NCBI GenBank assembly: GCA_024643365.1
Contig: JAHENC010000021.1
Location: 252,629 to 316,628, forward strand
Reading direction: 5' to 3'
Source of the DNA: Crocinitomicaceae bacterium
Lineage (GTDB): Bacteria > Bacteroidota > Bacteroidia > Flavobacteriales_D > Crocinitomicaceae
Length of the DNA stretch: 64,000 nucleotides
In this document: piece after piece, positions 50,326 to 59,366 of the stretch
Layout: each line of letters starts with the position of its first letter
Position numbering within the stretch: the first letter of the stretch is position 1
Made by a program: the position numbers and the translations under genes
The notes under the pieces: model-generated
The model's database searches: none
The model's input: only the letters and a program-made list of their open reading frames with translations
Told to the model about the DNA's origin: nothing

Positions 50326-51074
50326 TTCATATTTGGATAAGCACGTTGCATGTATTGCAAATCTGCCAACAAGAATCCTAAATGTTCTGAGTGAACTCCC
50401 CTTCTACCGCCTTCAAATTGCCAGTTGTTGCTTGGAATAACAAGCGTGGCTTCTTCCAAAACAGACAGTACGGTTTTCGACCACTGAGCTTTTATATCAT
50501 TCATTGAAGGGACTACTCCCGAAGCAATCAACGATACATCCTCAGTTGTTTCAAAAAACAACTCATTTGTATATCTCCATAAATGGTCCAATGCTGTTTG
50601 AGCACGTTGGTGTGATTCTTCCGTTCCATCACCTAAACGAATAATCCACTCGGAGGTATGTTTCAAGTGATATTTTGTTTCTTTCAGAGATTTCTCCGCT
50701 ATGGCAGCAATTTGTTTATCCGTTGACTCGAGCAATTTTTCATACAATGGCTTTCTAAAGGCATCGAATAAAAATTGGCGCATCATTGTATTGGCAAAAT
50801 CACCATTCGGCTGCTCCAATAAAAGTGCATTTCGGTATTCGTTTTCAAATCGTAAAAATGCTAAGGCATCATGGTCCTTCCCTTGTCCTTCCAACTCTCC
50901 AGCGTAATCCAACAAACTCATTGCTTGTCCGATTAAATCCAATGAAATATTAGTCATGGCAATGTCTTCTTCCAAAATTGGTCCATGTCCACACCATTCT
51001 CCTAGTCGTTGACCTAAGATCAGACTATCATCTCCTAAACGAAGAACGTAATTATACAAAGCTTCATTCTTCAT
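50319..51074 (-). CDS. paaC: Phenylacetyl-CoA epoxidase subunit PaaC
   Basis: The 251-residue ferritin-like protein matches PaaC: LRLGDDSLILGQRLGEWCGHGP, EEDIAMTNISLDLIGQA, then HLKHTSEWIIRLGDGTEESH and GGRRGVHSEHLGFLLAD. It forms the structural heterodimer with PaaA that shapes the active site. It starts 1 bp after paaB, overlaps paaD, and is cytoplasmic. Confidence 0.95.
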   Translation of the reverse strand: MKNEALYNYVLRLGDDSLILGQRLGEWCGHGPILEEDIAMTNISLDLIGQAMSLLDYAGELEGQGKDHDALAFLRFENEYRNALLLEQPNGDFANTMMRQFLFDAFRKPLYEKLLESTDKQIAAIAEKSLKETKYHLKHTSEWIIRLGDGTEESHQRAQTALDHLWRYTNELFFETTEDVSLIASGVVPSMNDIKAQWSKTVLSVLEEATLVIPSNNWQFEGGRRGVHSEHLGFLLADLQYMQRAYPNMKW

Positions 51075-51075
51075 C

Positions 51076-51363
51076 TTACATGTGTTTTATACCGTCTGGT
51101 ACTTCGTAAAACGTAGGATGACGGTAAACTTTAGTGTCCGATGGCTCAAACATAGAGTCAGAATCTGATGGGTCTGATGCGTGTACATAATTCGACTCAA
51201 CTACCCAAATACTGATTCCTTCTGATCTACGCGTGTATACATCTCTTGCGTTTTCCAACGCCAAAGTTGCATCTGGAGCACGTAAACTACCAACGTGTTT
51301 ATGATTTAATCCTTGTTTGCTGCGGATAAACACCTCCCAAAGAGGCCATTCTCTGTTTGACAT
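51076..51363 (-). CDS. paaB: Phenylacetyl-CoA epoxidase subunit PaaB
   Basis: The 95-residue protein matches PaaB: WPLWEVFIRSKQGLNHKHVGS, then ALENARDVYTRRSEGISIWVV and the SNYVHAS segment. PaaB bridges PaaAC dimers into the full multicomponent oxygenase. The length is the usual one. It lies 20 bp after paaA. Confidence 0.95.
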   Translation of the reverse strand: MSNREWPLWEVFIRSKQGLNHKHVGSLRAPDATLALENARDVYTRRSEGISIWVVESNYVHASDPSDSDSMFEPSDTKVYRHPTFYEVPDGIKHM

Positions 51364-51383
51364 AGTTTCTAAAAATATTATTG

Positions 51384-52331
51384 TTATGCTGTTTTCTTCA
51401 ATGCACGTTTTTCTGCGTAGGCCATAGCTGCTTCACGCACCCACATTCCTTCTTCCTTCGCTTTCGTACGAGCTTCAATGCGTTCTTTGTTACAAGGACC
51501 ATTTCCATTAACTACTTGCCAGAATTCATCCCAATTAATTGGACTAAAATCATAATGACCTGTTTCTTCATTCCATTTCAAATTTGGATCCGGAATCGTT
51601 AATCCAAGTATTTCAGCTTGAGGAACTGTTGCATCTACAAAACTTTGACGAAGTTCATCGTTTGAAAATCGTTTGATTTTCCATTTCATGGATTGAGCGG
51701 AATTTGGAGATTCATCATCACTTGGACCAAACATCATTAACGCAGGCCACCAAAAGCGATTCATCGCATCTTGAGCCATTGCTTTTTGAGTTGGTGTTCC
51801 GTTGCAAAGTGTAACCAAACTCTCAAATCCTTGGCGCTGGTGAAACGACTCTTCTTTACAGATTTTTACCATTCCACGAGCATAAGGTCCGTAAGAACAA
51901 CGACACAAAGCGACTTGATTCATGATGGCAGCACCATCGACCAACCATCCGATTGTACCAATGTCAGCCCACGTAACAGCAGGATAATTAAAAATGGAAG
52001 AATACTTCGCTTTACCAGAATGCAAATCATCAATTGTTGCTTCGCGGTCAGCACCTAAAGTTTCAACCGAACTATATAAATACAGCCCATGACCGGCCTC
52101 ATCCTGAACTTTGGCTAATAAAACGGCTTTACGACGCAAATTAGGAGCACGCGTAATCCAATTTCCTTCAGGAAGCATTCCAACAATTTCTGAATGGGCA
52201 TGCTGAGAAATTTGACGAATCAACGTTTTACGGTATTCATCTGGCATCCAGTCGTTTGGCTCGATTTTAATTTCTTTATCAATTTTTTCTTGGAAGCGCT
52301 TTTCTAATTCTTGTAAATCCATTGTTTTCAT
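51384..52331 (-). CDS. paaA: Phenylacetyl-CoA epoxidase catalytic subunit PaaA
   Basis: The 315-residue protein (start at 52331; an in-frame ATG at 52367 adds 12 unlikely residues, and 52322 would also be possible) is the di-iron catalytic subunit that epoxidises phenylacetyl-CoA with O2. Ligand-bearing motifs are visible: [15 protein letters not shown] and [13 protein letters not shown], plus family sequence [22 protein letters not shown]. It is the first gene of paaABCD and diverges from the reductase genes. No other genes of the phenylacetate ring-cleavage pathway (paaZ, paaG, paaJ, paaK) are in the window. Confidence 0.96.
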   Translation of the reverse strand: MKTMDLQELEKRFQEKIDKEIKIEPNDWMPDEYRKTLIRQISQHAHSEIVGMLPEGNWITRAPNLRRKAVLLAKVQDEAGHGLYLYSSVETLGADREATIDDLHSGKAKYSSIFNYPAVTWADIGTIGWLVDGAAIMNQVALCRCSYGPYARGMVKICKEESFHQRQGFESLVTLCNGTPTQKAMAQDAMNRFWWPALMMFGPSDDESPNSAQSMKWKIKRFSNDELRQSFVDATVPQAEILGLTIPDPNLKWNEETGHYDFSPINWDEFWQVVNGNGPCNKERIEARTKAKEEGMWVREAAMAYAEKRALKKTA

Positions 52332-52348
52332 GTTCTTGCTGCTTTTCA

Positions 52349-52441
52349 CAAATATACAAAATATCAATATTTAGTTAAAACAAATATCGCTGAACATTGT
52401 TCCTAAAAACAGACAAAATACTTAAGTATTGTGTAAATTTG
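52349..52441. promoter_or_regulatory. Divergent paa control region with 14-bp palindrome
   Basis: A minus-strand -7 element TATATTTG (52349-52356) faces paaA and a plus-strand -7 element TAAATTTG (52434-52441) faces paaE. Between them the perfect palindrome AATACTTAAGTATT (52417-52430), extended by outer CA/TG pairs after one mismatch, abuts the plus-strand -7 element. That is an apt position for a TetR- or GntR-type repressor; the -33 elements are not clear. Confidence 0.5.
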
Positions 52442-52465
52442 AATTCAATTTAAATTTCAACTTGA

Positions 52466-53533
52466 ATGACGCCAAAATTTCATTCTCTTCAGATAAAAAA
52501 CATACGACAAGAGACCAAAAACTGTGTTTCTATTAGTTTTGAGATTCCTCAAGAACTGAAAGAAGCCTTTCGCTATCAATCCGGACAATACCTTACTTTA
52601 AGAAAACAAATTAACCAAGAAGATGTAAGAAGGTCTTACTCCTTGTGTTCAGCTCCTTCAGATGATGAATGGCGCGTCGCCATTAAACAAGTGGAGAATG
52701 GAGTTTTTTCAACTTATGCGCTGAACGATCTCAAGGAAGGGGATGTATTAGACGTCATGAATCCAATGGGTAATTTCAAATTGGAGACAGATAGAAATCA
52801 TACCAAATCATACGTGTTATTTGCGGCTGGAAGTGGCGTTACACCGATATTTTCTATTGCAAAATCTATTTTGAGAGAAGAGCCGAATAGCCATGTGACC
52901 ATGTTCTACGGCAACCAAGGATTTTCAGAGGTGATTTTCCGTGAAGAATTGGAAAACCTCAAAAATGAACATTTAAATCGCTTTTCCTTAGTACATCTTT
53001 TTTCAAGAGAAAACATAGGAAATGTGATTCAAAAGGGACGAATTGACGAACAAAAATGCTTGGACCTACATAAAGCCTTTTTGAGCAATGAGCAAATTGA
53101 CGATATTTTTATTTGTGGTCCGGAGCAAATGATCTTAGATGTCAAAGCTGCCATGACTACAAAAGGTATCCCAGCGAAAAACATACATTTTGAATTATTC
53201 CATTCAGGCGCCGCAAAAACAGCAAAACCAACCACTGTTGTTGGGGATCAGCTTTCCACCAATGTCACAGTAGTTATGGACGATGATTCCGTTTCGTTTG
53301 CTTTAGATTCAAATGGAATGACCATTCTTGACGCTGCTTATAAAGCGGGGTCGGATGTTCCATACGCATGCAAAGGAGGAGTTTGTTGCACCTGTAAAGC
53401 GAAGGTTTTGAAAGGAACCGTTCGCATGGATTTAAACTACGCTTTAACTCCGGAAGAAGTGGAAGCTGGATATATATTAACTTGTCAAGCACATCCTACG
53501 AGCGAGGAAGTACTTGTATCATTTGACGACTAA
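52466..53533 (+). CDS. paaE: Phenylacetyl-CoA epoxidase reductase PaaE (first copy)
   Basis: The 355-residue protein has a ferredoxin-NADP reductase module (FAD motif RRSYSLCSAPSDDEW, NAD(P) motif FAAGSGVTPIFS, then DDIFICGPEQMI) and a C-terminal plant-type 2Fe-2S ferredoxin (CKGGVCCTCKAKVLKG with a later TCQAH cysteine). It passes electrons from NAD(P)H to PaaABC. It diverges from paaABCD and is followed after 2 bp by a second paaE-like gene of the same length. Confidence 0.93.
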   Translation: MTPKFHSLQIKNIRQETKNCVSISFEIPQELKEAFRYQSGQYLTLRKQINQEDVRRSYSLCSAPSDDEWRVAIKQVENGVFSTYALNDLKEGDVLDVMNPMGNFKLETDRNHTKSYVLFAAGSGVTPIFSIAKSILREEPNSHVTMFYGNQGFSEVIFREELENLKNEHLNRFSLVHLFSRENIGNVIQKGRIDEQKCLDLHKAFLSNEQIDDIFICGPEQMILDVKAAMTTKGIPAKNIHFELFHSGAAKTAKPTTVVGDQLSTNVTVVMDDDSVSFALDSNGMTILDAAYKAGSDVPYACKGGVCCTCKAKVLKGTVRMDLNYALTPEEVEAGYILTCQAHPTSEEVLVSFDD

Positions 53534-53535
53534 AC

Positions 53536-54603
53536 ATGGGAATCTTCGATCGATTTAAGAAAAGTGAAAAACCGGAAGCTGTCAGTAGAGGTTTTCATGA
53601 CATCAAGGTGAAGGAATTAATTCATCTAAATAAAGATGCAGTAAAAGTTTCATTCGAAATTCCTGTAGATTTACAGCATGAATTTAAGTTTGTTCCTGGA
53701 CAATACATAAACCTTGAATTAGTTATCAATGGTAAGAAAGAACGTCGATCTTACTCCATTTGTAGTGGCCCAAATGAACCAATAGCAGTTGCTGTAAAAC
53801 GCGTTGATAGTGGAATCGTTTCTAATTTTCTGAATGATAAAACGTCCACAGATTTCCCCATTTGGATTGCAAAACCTGAGGGAAACTTCAAGCTGGATTG
53901 GGCGGCAAAAAATATTGTTTGTCTAGCTGCTGGTAGTGGAATTACTCCGATCCTGTCAATGGCCAAACATTTAGGATCCGCAACAAAAATGCACCTGTTT
54001 TATGGCAGCCAATCCAAATCGACCATCCTATTTGAATCGGAACTCACAGAACTTAATTCCGTAGAATGTACTCATTTCTTGAGTAAAGAAGAAGCTGCTG
54101 GATATGAGTTTGGGCGTTTAACAAAGGATCGCTTCACTGAAAAAATAAAAGAGAACCTTCAGCTTTTACAGGCCGATGCTTTTTACATCTGTGGTCCAAG
54201 TGGACTGGTAACTGATATGCAAGAATGCTTGAGTTTCTTCGGCGTTTCCAAAGAGAAAATTCACATCGAATTATTTACTGCGGCAGAAATCAAAGAAGCC
54301 GTTACAAGCAATGATTTTACTGGTGAAAGTCAAGTAAAAGTGATGATTGACGGTGAAACGGCTTCGTTTACAATGAAGGGGGAACAACAAAGCGTGTTAG
54401 AACTTGCTGAAAAAAATGGACTAGATGCTCCCTACTCATGTCGAGGAGGAGTATGCTGTTCTTGTCGCGCGAAAGTGCTCAAAGGATCCGCTAAAATGCG
54501 TTCGAATTTCTCATTAACCGATGAAGAAGTGAAAAATGGCTACATTTTAACGTGTCAGGCATTCCCTACAAGTTCCGAATTAATAGTGAGCTTCGATGAG
54601 TAA
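53536..54603 (+). CDS. Second PaaE-like FNR/2Fe-2S reductase
   Basis: The 355-residue protein has the same layout as its upstream neighbour: a short basic leader (FDRFKKSEKPEAVSR), FAD motif RRSYSICSGPNEPI, NAD(P) motif LAAGSGITPILS, FYICGPSGLV, and ferredoxin motif CRGGVCCSCRAKVLKG. The two proteins are clearly paralogous but differ widely in the reductase part, so the duplication is old. It may serve the epoxidase as an alternative reductase or a different oxygenase. It overlaps the SDR gene by 8 bp. Confidence 0.9.
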   Translation: MGIFDRFKKSEKPEAVSRGFHDIKVKELIHLNKDAVKVSFEIPVDLQHEFKFVPGQYINLELVINGKKERRSYSICSGPNEPIAVAVKRVDSGIVSNFLNDKTSTDFPIWIAKPEGNFKLDWAAKNIVCLAAGSGITPILSMAKHLGSATKMHLFYGSQSKSTILFESELTELNSVECTHFLSKEEAAGYEFGRLTKDRFTEKIKENLQLLQADAFYICGPSGLVTDMQECLSFFGVSKEKIHIELFTAAEIKEAVTSNDFTGESQVKVMIDGETASFTMKGEQQSVLELAEKNGLDAPYSCRGGVCCSCRAKVLKGSAKMRSNFSLTDEEVKNGYILTCQAFPTSSELIVSFDE

Positions 54604-55282
54604 GCACATTGTCGTAATTGGAGCAAGTCGAGGAATCGGTGCTGCCTTGGTGAAACATTTCGCTAGAAATCCTGAACATCAAGTATATGCGTTTGCTCGG
54701 AATATCGAGCGCATGAAAGCACATTTTAAAGAGGAAAATGTTCAATGCTTTCCGTTAGACCTTGAGTCAAACATACGAGAACAATTGGAGGCTATTTCCG
54801 AACAACTACCATGCATCGACGTACTAATTGAAAACGCTGGTTTTTTAGTGAACAAGCCTTTTCCCGAATTAACGCATGAGGACATCAGTGCATCGTATCA
54901 AGTAAATGTGATCGGTGTGATGGAGAATATCCAATGCTTTTTACCAAAATTAAATCCTAAAGGATCACACATTGTGAACATCAGTTCCATGGGTGGATTC
55001 CAAGGAAGCATGAAATTTGCCGGTCTCGCTGCTTATTCGACGTCAAAAGCAGCTCTTTGCTCCTTTACTGAATTATTTGCAGAGGAGTATAAAGAAACAA
55101 CCATTAAAATGAATTGCCTTTGTCTAGGCGCTGTCCAAACTGAGATGTTAGAACAGGCATTCCCGGGATATCAAGCACCATTAACTCCAGAGCAAATGGC
55201 TACATTTATTGCTGATTTTTCACTAAACGCACATCAATATTTGAATGGGAAGATCATTCCGGTCTCTTTAACAAATCCATAA
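54596..55282 (+). CDS. Short-chain dehydrogenase/reductase
   Basis: The 228-residue protein has the SDR signature: GASRGIGAALVKHFA (cofactor loop), LIENAGFLVNKPF, the catalytic Ser in VNISSMGGFQGS and YSTSKAALC (Tyr and Lys). It reduces or oxidises a hydroxyl/keto group with NAD(P)H; the substrate is unknown. Overlap with the second paaE-like gene suggests it belongs to the aromatic-degradation unit. Not a classical paaH, which is an HAD-type enzyme. Confidence 0.88.
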   Translation: MSKHIVVIGASRGIGAALVKHFARNPEHQVYAFARNIERMKAHFKEENVQCFPLDLESNIREQLEAISEQLPCIDVLIENAGFLVNKPFPELTHEDISASYQVNVIGVMENIQCFLPKLNPKGSHIVNISSMGGFQGSMKFAGLAAYSTSKAALCSFTELFAEEYKETTIKMNCLCLGAVQTEMLEQAFPGYQAPLTPEQMATFIADFSLNAHQYLNGKIIPVSLTNP

Positions 55283-55329
55283 TCGTTTTCGACAAGCAAA
55301 TTTCGTATATTCGTCAAGCCTAGCTTGCT

Positions 55330-56313
55330 ATGAAACATGTTGTAATCTTCTTTTTTTTGTTACACGGTGCCTTTTTAATGGGACAAGATATTCATTGGAC
55401 ACAATTCAACGACAATCCTTTGTTTCAAAATCCCGGAAATGCAGGTGCATTTAAAGAAGACTTACGCATCATCGCCAATTACAGAAATCAATGGAGGAGT
55501 GTTACCGTTCCATTTAGCACGAGTTCATTTTCCTTTGACACCAAGTATAAACAATGGGGACTCGGGTTTTTAGGCTTCCACGATCAAGTAGGTGATGGAA
55601 AATTAAGCACGCTAGAAGGACAAGCAAACATCAGTTATTCATTGGGATTTGATCGATTTCCAAATCATTCATTTCGTCCAGGATTGAACCTTGGTTTTAA
55701 TTACCGCCAAGTAAATTGGGACTTGCTTTATTTCGATAACCAATACAATGGCTACATTTTTAATCCAAATGCACCTACAAACGAAACCTTTCAAAGTGAT
55801 TCAAAAATGAACCTATCCATAGGATTAGGCGTGATTGATGATTGGAAATTGAATGAGCAATGGACTTTTCATTCCGGGATTGCTTGTTTTAATTTGAATC
55901 GTCCAAACCAAGGATTTTACAACCAAGTAGTTCTCCAAGATGTCCGCTGGACTCTTTTCACCAAGGCTAGTTACCTCTTGAATACTGACTGGACTATTCA
56001 ACCAAGTTTTCAATGGAGTAAACAAGGAGTTTATCAAGAACTCATGTTAGGAGGACTAGCTCGCTATGCGTTTTCACAACGTGATAAAATCCAGCTTTAT
56101 GGAGGTCTCTGGTGGCGAAACCGAGATGCGATTGCGATTAATTTAGCCTATGAAAAAGGACCTATGTACGTTGGGATAAGTTACGACATCAATTATTCGA
56201 AATTAGTCCCTGCCAGTAAGACTCGAGGTGGATTTGAATTGTCGTTCAAGTATGTCTTTAGTCGATTTAAACCAAAACAAATCATTCACCGAGTATGTCC
56301 AGATTTTATCTAA
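55330..56313 (+). CDS. PorP/SprF-family type IX secretion membrane protein
   Basis: The 327-residue protein has a signal peptide (cut near LMGQ, residue 19) and matches the PorP/SprF family (PF11751): DIHWTQFNDNPLFQNPGNAGA, RIIANYRNQWRSVTVPFSTS, then repeated barrel strands (LNLGFNYRQVNWDLLYFDNQY). It is an outer-membrane protein linked to T9SS function and gliding. The end overlaps the next gene (PorE-like) by 19 bp, which strongly supports coupling; a porP/sprF-porE-like pair is a usual arrangement. Confidence 0.9.
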   Translation: MKHVVIFFFLLHGAFLMGQDIHWTQFNDNPLFQNPGNAGAFKEDLRIIANYRNQWRSVTVPFSTSSFSFDTKYKQWGLGFLGFHDQVGDGKLSTLEGQANISYSLGFDRFPNHSFRPGLNLGFNYRQVNWDLLYFDNQYNGYIFNPNAPTNETFQSDSKMNLSIGLGVIDDWKLNEQWTFHSGIACFNLNRPNQGFYNQVVLQDVRWTLFTKASYLLNTDWTIQPSFQWSKQGVYQELMLGGLARYAFSQRDKIQLYGGLWWRNRDAIAINLAYEKGPMYVGISYDINYSKLVPASKTRGGFELSFKYVFSRFKPKQIIHRVCPDFI

Positions 56314-58223
56314 TCGGTCTTATCTTCATTCCGCTTTTTAGTTTGGGTCAAGTCAAATTAAAAGATGCATTGGCATTTGGAGATCAACAATATCAAAAAG
56401 GCGACTACTACTATGCACTCGATTATTACCAACAAGCCTTAAAATTGGACCCGGAAAACATCGAATTGGTTTGGAAAATCGCCGAAACGAATCGCGCGTA
56501 CAAAGATTATGTTCAAGCAGAGAAATACTATTCCATCGTTTATTCCAAAGATGAAGATGCCGAAAGATTCCCCGATGCCATCTTATATTTTTCCTTGATG
56601 CAAAAGCAAAATGGGAAATACAAAGATGCTTTGGCAAATTTTAAAACCGCAAAAAAACTATACTCAGAGGAAAAATCAAGTTTTCGATATAAAAAGGCAG
56701 CGCAAGAAGTGGAATCCACCAATTGGGCGATGAAACAATGGAAACTAGGTCCTGATTTAGGAATTCAACTCGCTCCAATGACCGAAAACATCAATTCGTT
56801 CGATGCCGAATTTGGACATTCAGTTTTAAACGGGAAATTGTATTTTTCATCGTTGAAGGCAGATTCCACGGATGAAGAGTTACAGGAAGTTTACGCGAAA
56901 AGTTACCACACCTCTCTTTACGAAGTATCACTTCAAGATGGAGACAGTGTAGCGAAAAAATTAAATGAATTGATTCCATTGGGACGAAGCATCGGTAATA
57001 GTAGCTTTTCGAAAGATCAAAGTATCTATTACAGCGTCTGTACCGATCAAGATTTTAATTATACCTGTGCCATTGTGTATCGAAAAAAAGATGCGAATGG
57101 ACAATGGAAAACGCTTGATTCTTTGAACGCCCTTGTTAACGAAATTGGCGCAAATACAAGCATGCCACACTTATCGAAATTGGATGGTCAAGATGTTCTG
57201 TTTTTCTCGTCCAATCGTATGGGGACAAAGGGGGGGATGGACCTCTGGTTTGCTTCATTAGACAAAGAAGGAAATCCTATATCAGTACAGAACATATCCT
57301 CTATCAATTCACTTGAGAATGATATTTGTCCATGGTACGATACAGTAGAAAATCGTTTGTACTTTTCATCAAGTTGGTACCAAGGATTCGGAGGACAAGA
57401 TGTATTTTACAGCGAATTTAGAGCAGGGGAATTTGGAGCACCTGTTAATGTTGGATTGCCGTTAAATAGTCCCGCTGCTGATCAGTACTATTTTCAGAAT
57501 GGAGATTCAACATTTGTTTCTTCTAATCGACTTGGTAGTTTGTACGCAAAGAATCCCACATGTTGTAGTGACATATACCTCGCAGAAATACCAAGACGAA
57601 AACAACTTAAACCGACGGAAACACAACAAACAATGGTTGATATTGTCAAATTACCCATTAGACTTTACTTTGAAAACGATCAGCCCGATGCAAATACGAC
57701 CTCTGATGTTACAGAACAAAGCTACACGGACTCTTATTTGAAATATGCCGGAAAATTCCAGGAATACCAAACAAAAGTAGGCTTGCAGCGAGATTCCATT
57801 CAAGCAAAAAAAGCAAGTAGCGAATTAACCCAGTTTTTTAGCGAAGAAGTACAAAAAGGAAAACAAGACCTTGAACGTTTTACTAATCAAGTTTGGCTTG
57901 AGCTTCAAAAAGGAAACCAAGTTCAATTGATGATTCGCGGGTTCGCAAGTCCACTAGCGAAGACAGATTACAATGTACATTTAACGAAACGACGCATTCA
58001 ATCATTAAAAAACTATTTCGAGGAAGTCCAACAAGGACGTTTTGGTTCATATATGCTTGGAGATCATCCTCGCTTAGAATTCATTGAAGTACCCATGGGA
58101 GAATATCAAGCAAATAAAGAAACGAGTGACGATTATTACGATCAAAAAAACTCGGTTTATTCCAAAGCTGCTTCGCAAGAGCGAAGAATTGAAATTATCG
58201 AATTACGTATTATAGCACAATAA
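56295..58223 (+). CDS. PorE-like protein: TPR, PD40 propeller and OmpA-like C-terminus
   Basis: The 642-residue protein has a signal peptide (cut near SLGQ, residue 19), TPR units (residues ~22-120: YQKGDYYYALDYYQQALKLD), a PD40/WD40-like propeller (residues ~165-440: NGKLYFSSLKADS, LFFSSNRMGTKGGMDLWFAS, NRLYFSSSWYQGFGGQDVFY) and a divergent OmpA-type C-terminal domain (residues ~530-642: VQLMIRGFASPLAKTDYN, LTKRRIQSLKNYFEE, SQERRIEIIEL). This order is that of T9SS PorE, which anchors the outer-membrane ring to peptidoglycan. It lacks a lipobox cysteine, and the OmpA domain is not canonical. Confidence 0.85.
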   Translation: MSRFYLIGLIFIPLFSLGQVKLKDALAFGDQQYQKGDYYYALDYYQQALKLDPENIELVWKIAETNRAYKDYVQAEKYYSIVYSKDEDAERFPDAILYFSLMQKQNGKYKDALANFKTAKKLYSEEKSSFRYKKAAQEVESTNWAMKQWKLGPDLGIQLAPMTENINSFDAEFGHSVLNGKLYFSSLKADSTDEELQEVYAKSYHTSLYEVSLQDGDSVAKKLNELIPLGRSIGNSSFSKDQSIYYSVCTDQDFNYTCAIVYRKKDANGQWKTLDSLNALVNEIGANTSMPHLSKLDGQDVLFFSSNRMGTKGGMDLWFASLDKEGNPISVQNISSINSLENDICPWYDTVENRLYFSSSWYQGFGGQDVFYSEFRAGEFGAPVNVGLPLNSPAADQYYFQNGDSTFVSSNRLGSLYAKNPTCCSDIYLAEIPRRKQLKPTETQQTMVDIVKLPIRLYFENDQPDANTTSDVTEQSYTDSYLKYAGKFQEYQTKVGLQRDSIQAKKASSELTQFFSEEVQKGKQDLERFTNQVWLELQKGNQVQLMIRGFASPLAKTDYNVHLTKRRIQSLKNYFEEVQQGRFGSYMLGDHPRLEFIEVPMGEYQANKETSDDYYDQKNSVYSKAASQERRIEIIELRIIAQ

Positions 58224-59366
58224 GTGGAAGAAAATAGACAACAATCAAGGGTTCAATTCATCGATTTCGGAAGAAGTGTTGCGATTTGCATGATGTTACA
58301 AGGGCATTTCATTTCCATGAGTTATGGAAACTACGATTTTTACATGGCGGAGATTTTCAAAAATGGACACTCCAGTAACATCCTTTTTAATGCCTGGGGA
58401 TTTATGCGAGGACTAACCGCTCCGTTATTTTTCACCATTTCAGGTACTGTATTCAGTTTCCTATTACACTTACAACTTAGAAAAAGTGAATCAGTGCGTT
58501 TTTGGCAATTGAAAAGAGTTAAAAAAGGCCTAAAGCGTGGCTTGATGTTGTTACTTATTGGCTATTTAATTCAAATCAACTTTAAATATATTTCCTACTA
58601 TCTGCATGGGAATATCAATCCACATTTCTTTACCTTTCACGTGCTTCAATGCATAGGTGTGAGTATTTTAGTATTCATTCTCATTACCTATCTAGGATTA
58701 AAACTGAAGCTTTCCTTTCATTGGCTGTACGCACTTTTCGGGATTGCCATGTTTAGTGGTACTTTTTTTATTCGTTCCACGGAAGGTTACTTGCCTCGAC
58801 ATTTTCCTGAGATGATTCAAAATATCATTCAAGGACCAGAAACAGAATTTTCCATTTTTCCTTGGATGGGATTTGTTTTTATGGGTGGTGCTTTTGGTTC
58901 TTTACTGGCTCAGTATTCATTTCATGAAGACAAAAAACGACTCATGAAATTCACTATCATCCTCGCCATTTCCAGCTTTGCGTTGGGATGGATATTGACT
59001 ATTCTTTCATGGTTTACTCCTCAATTCGAGCAATCCCATCCTCAAAACCTATGGTATTTTGATCGCTTGGGATTTGTATTCCTACTTTTCACCTTGTTTA
59101 TTCCTTTAGCAGAATGGAAAACGGCAAAGAATCCACTTTTCCTAGGTATGGGTCAGAACACCTTTTTCGTATATGTAGCTCACGCCATATTGTTATACGG
59201 AGCGTTTATCGGTTATAGTTTAAGAGATCTTTTACAAGCGAGATTATCTGGATTCAGTTCATTCGTTGGAGCGGTCTTATTCCTGGTATTTTTTGCTTTA
59301 CTCGTTAAGTATTTACCAAACATTAGCACATTCTTTCGTAACTTTCGCACGAAATTAAGATCATGA
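58224..59366 (+). CDS. DUF1624/heparan N-acetyltransferase-like membrane protein, copy 1
   Basis: The 380-residue protein starts at GTG 58224, directly after the PorE-like stop. The N-terminal QFIDFGRSVAICMMLQGHFI and GLTAPLFFTISGTVFSFLL match the DUF1624 (heparan-alpha-glucosaminide N-acetyltransferase-like) and acyltransferase-3-like fold with about ten membrane helices (for example LFGIAMFSGTFFIRS, NTFFVYVAHAILLYGAF). It is followed by a paralogue with 4-bp overlap. Related proteins acetylate or otherwise acylate glycans; a link to T9SS lipopolysaccharide or glycan modification is a guess. Confidence 0.78.
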   Translation: MEENRQQSRVQFIDFGRSVAICMMLQGHFISMSYGNYDFYMAEIFKNGHSSNILFNAWGFMRGLTAPLFFTISGTVFSFLLHLQLRKSESVRFWQLKRVKKGLKRGLMLLLIGYLIQINFKYISYYLHGNINPHFFTFHVLQCIGVSILVFILITYLGLKLKLSFHWLYALFGIAMFSGTFFIRSTEGYLPRHFPEMIQNIIQGPETEFSIFPWMGFVFMGGAFGSLLAQYSFHEDKKRLMKFTIILAISSFALGWILTILSWFTPQFEQSHPQNLWYFDRLGFVFLLFTLFIPLAEWKTAKNPLFLGMGQNTFFVYVAHAILLYGAFIGYSLRDLLQARLSGFSSFVGAVLFLVFFALLVKYLPNISTFFRNFRTKLRS

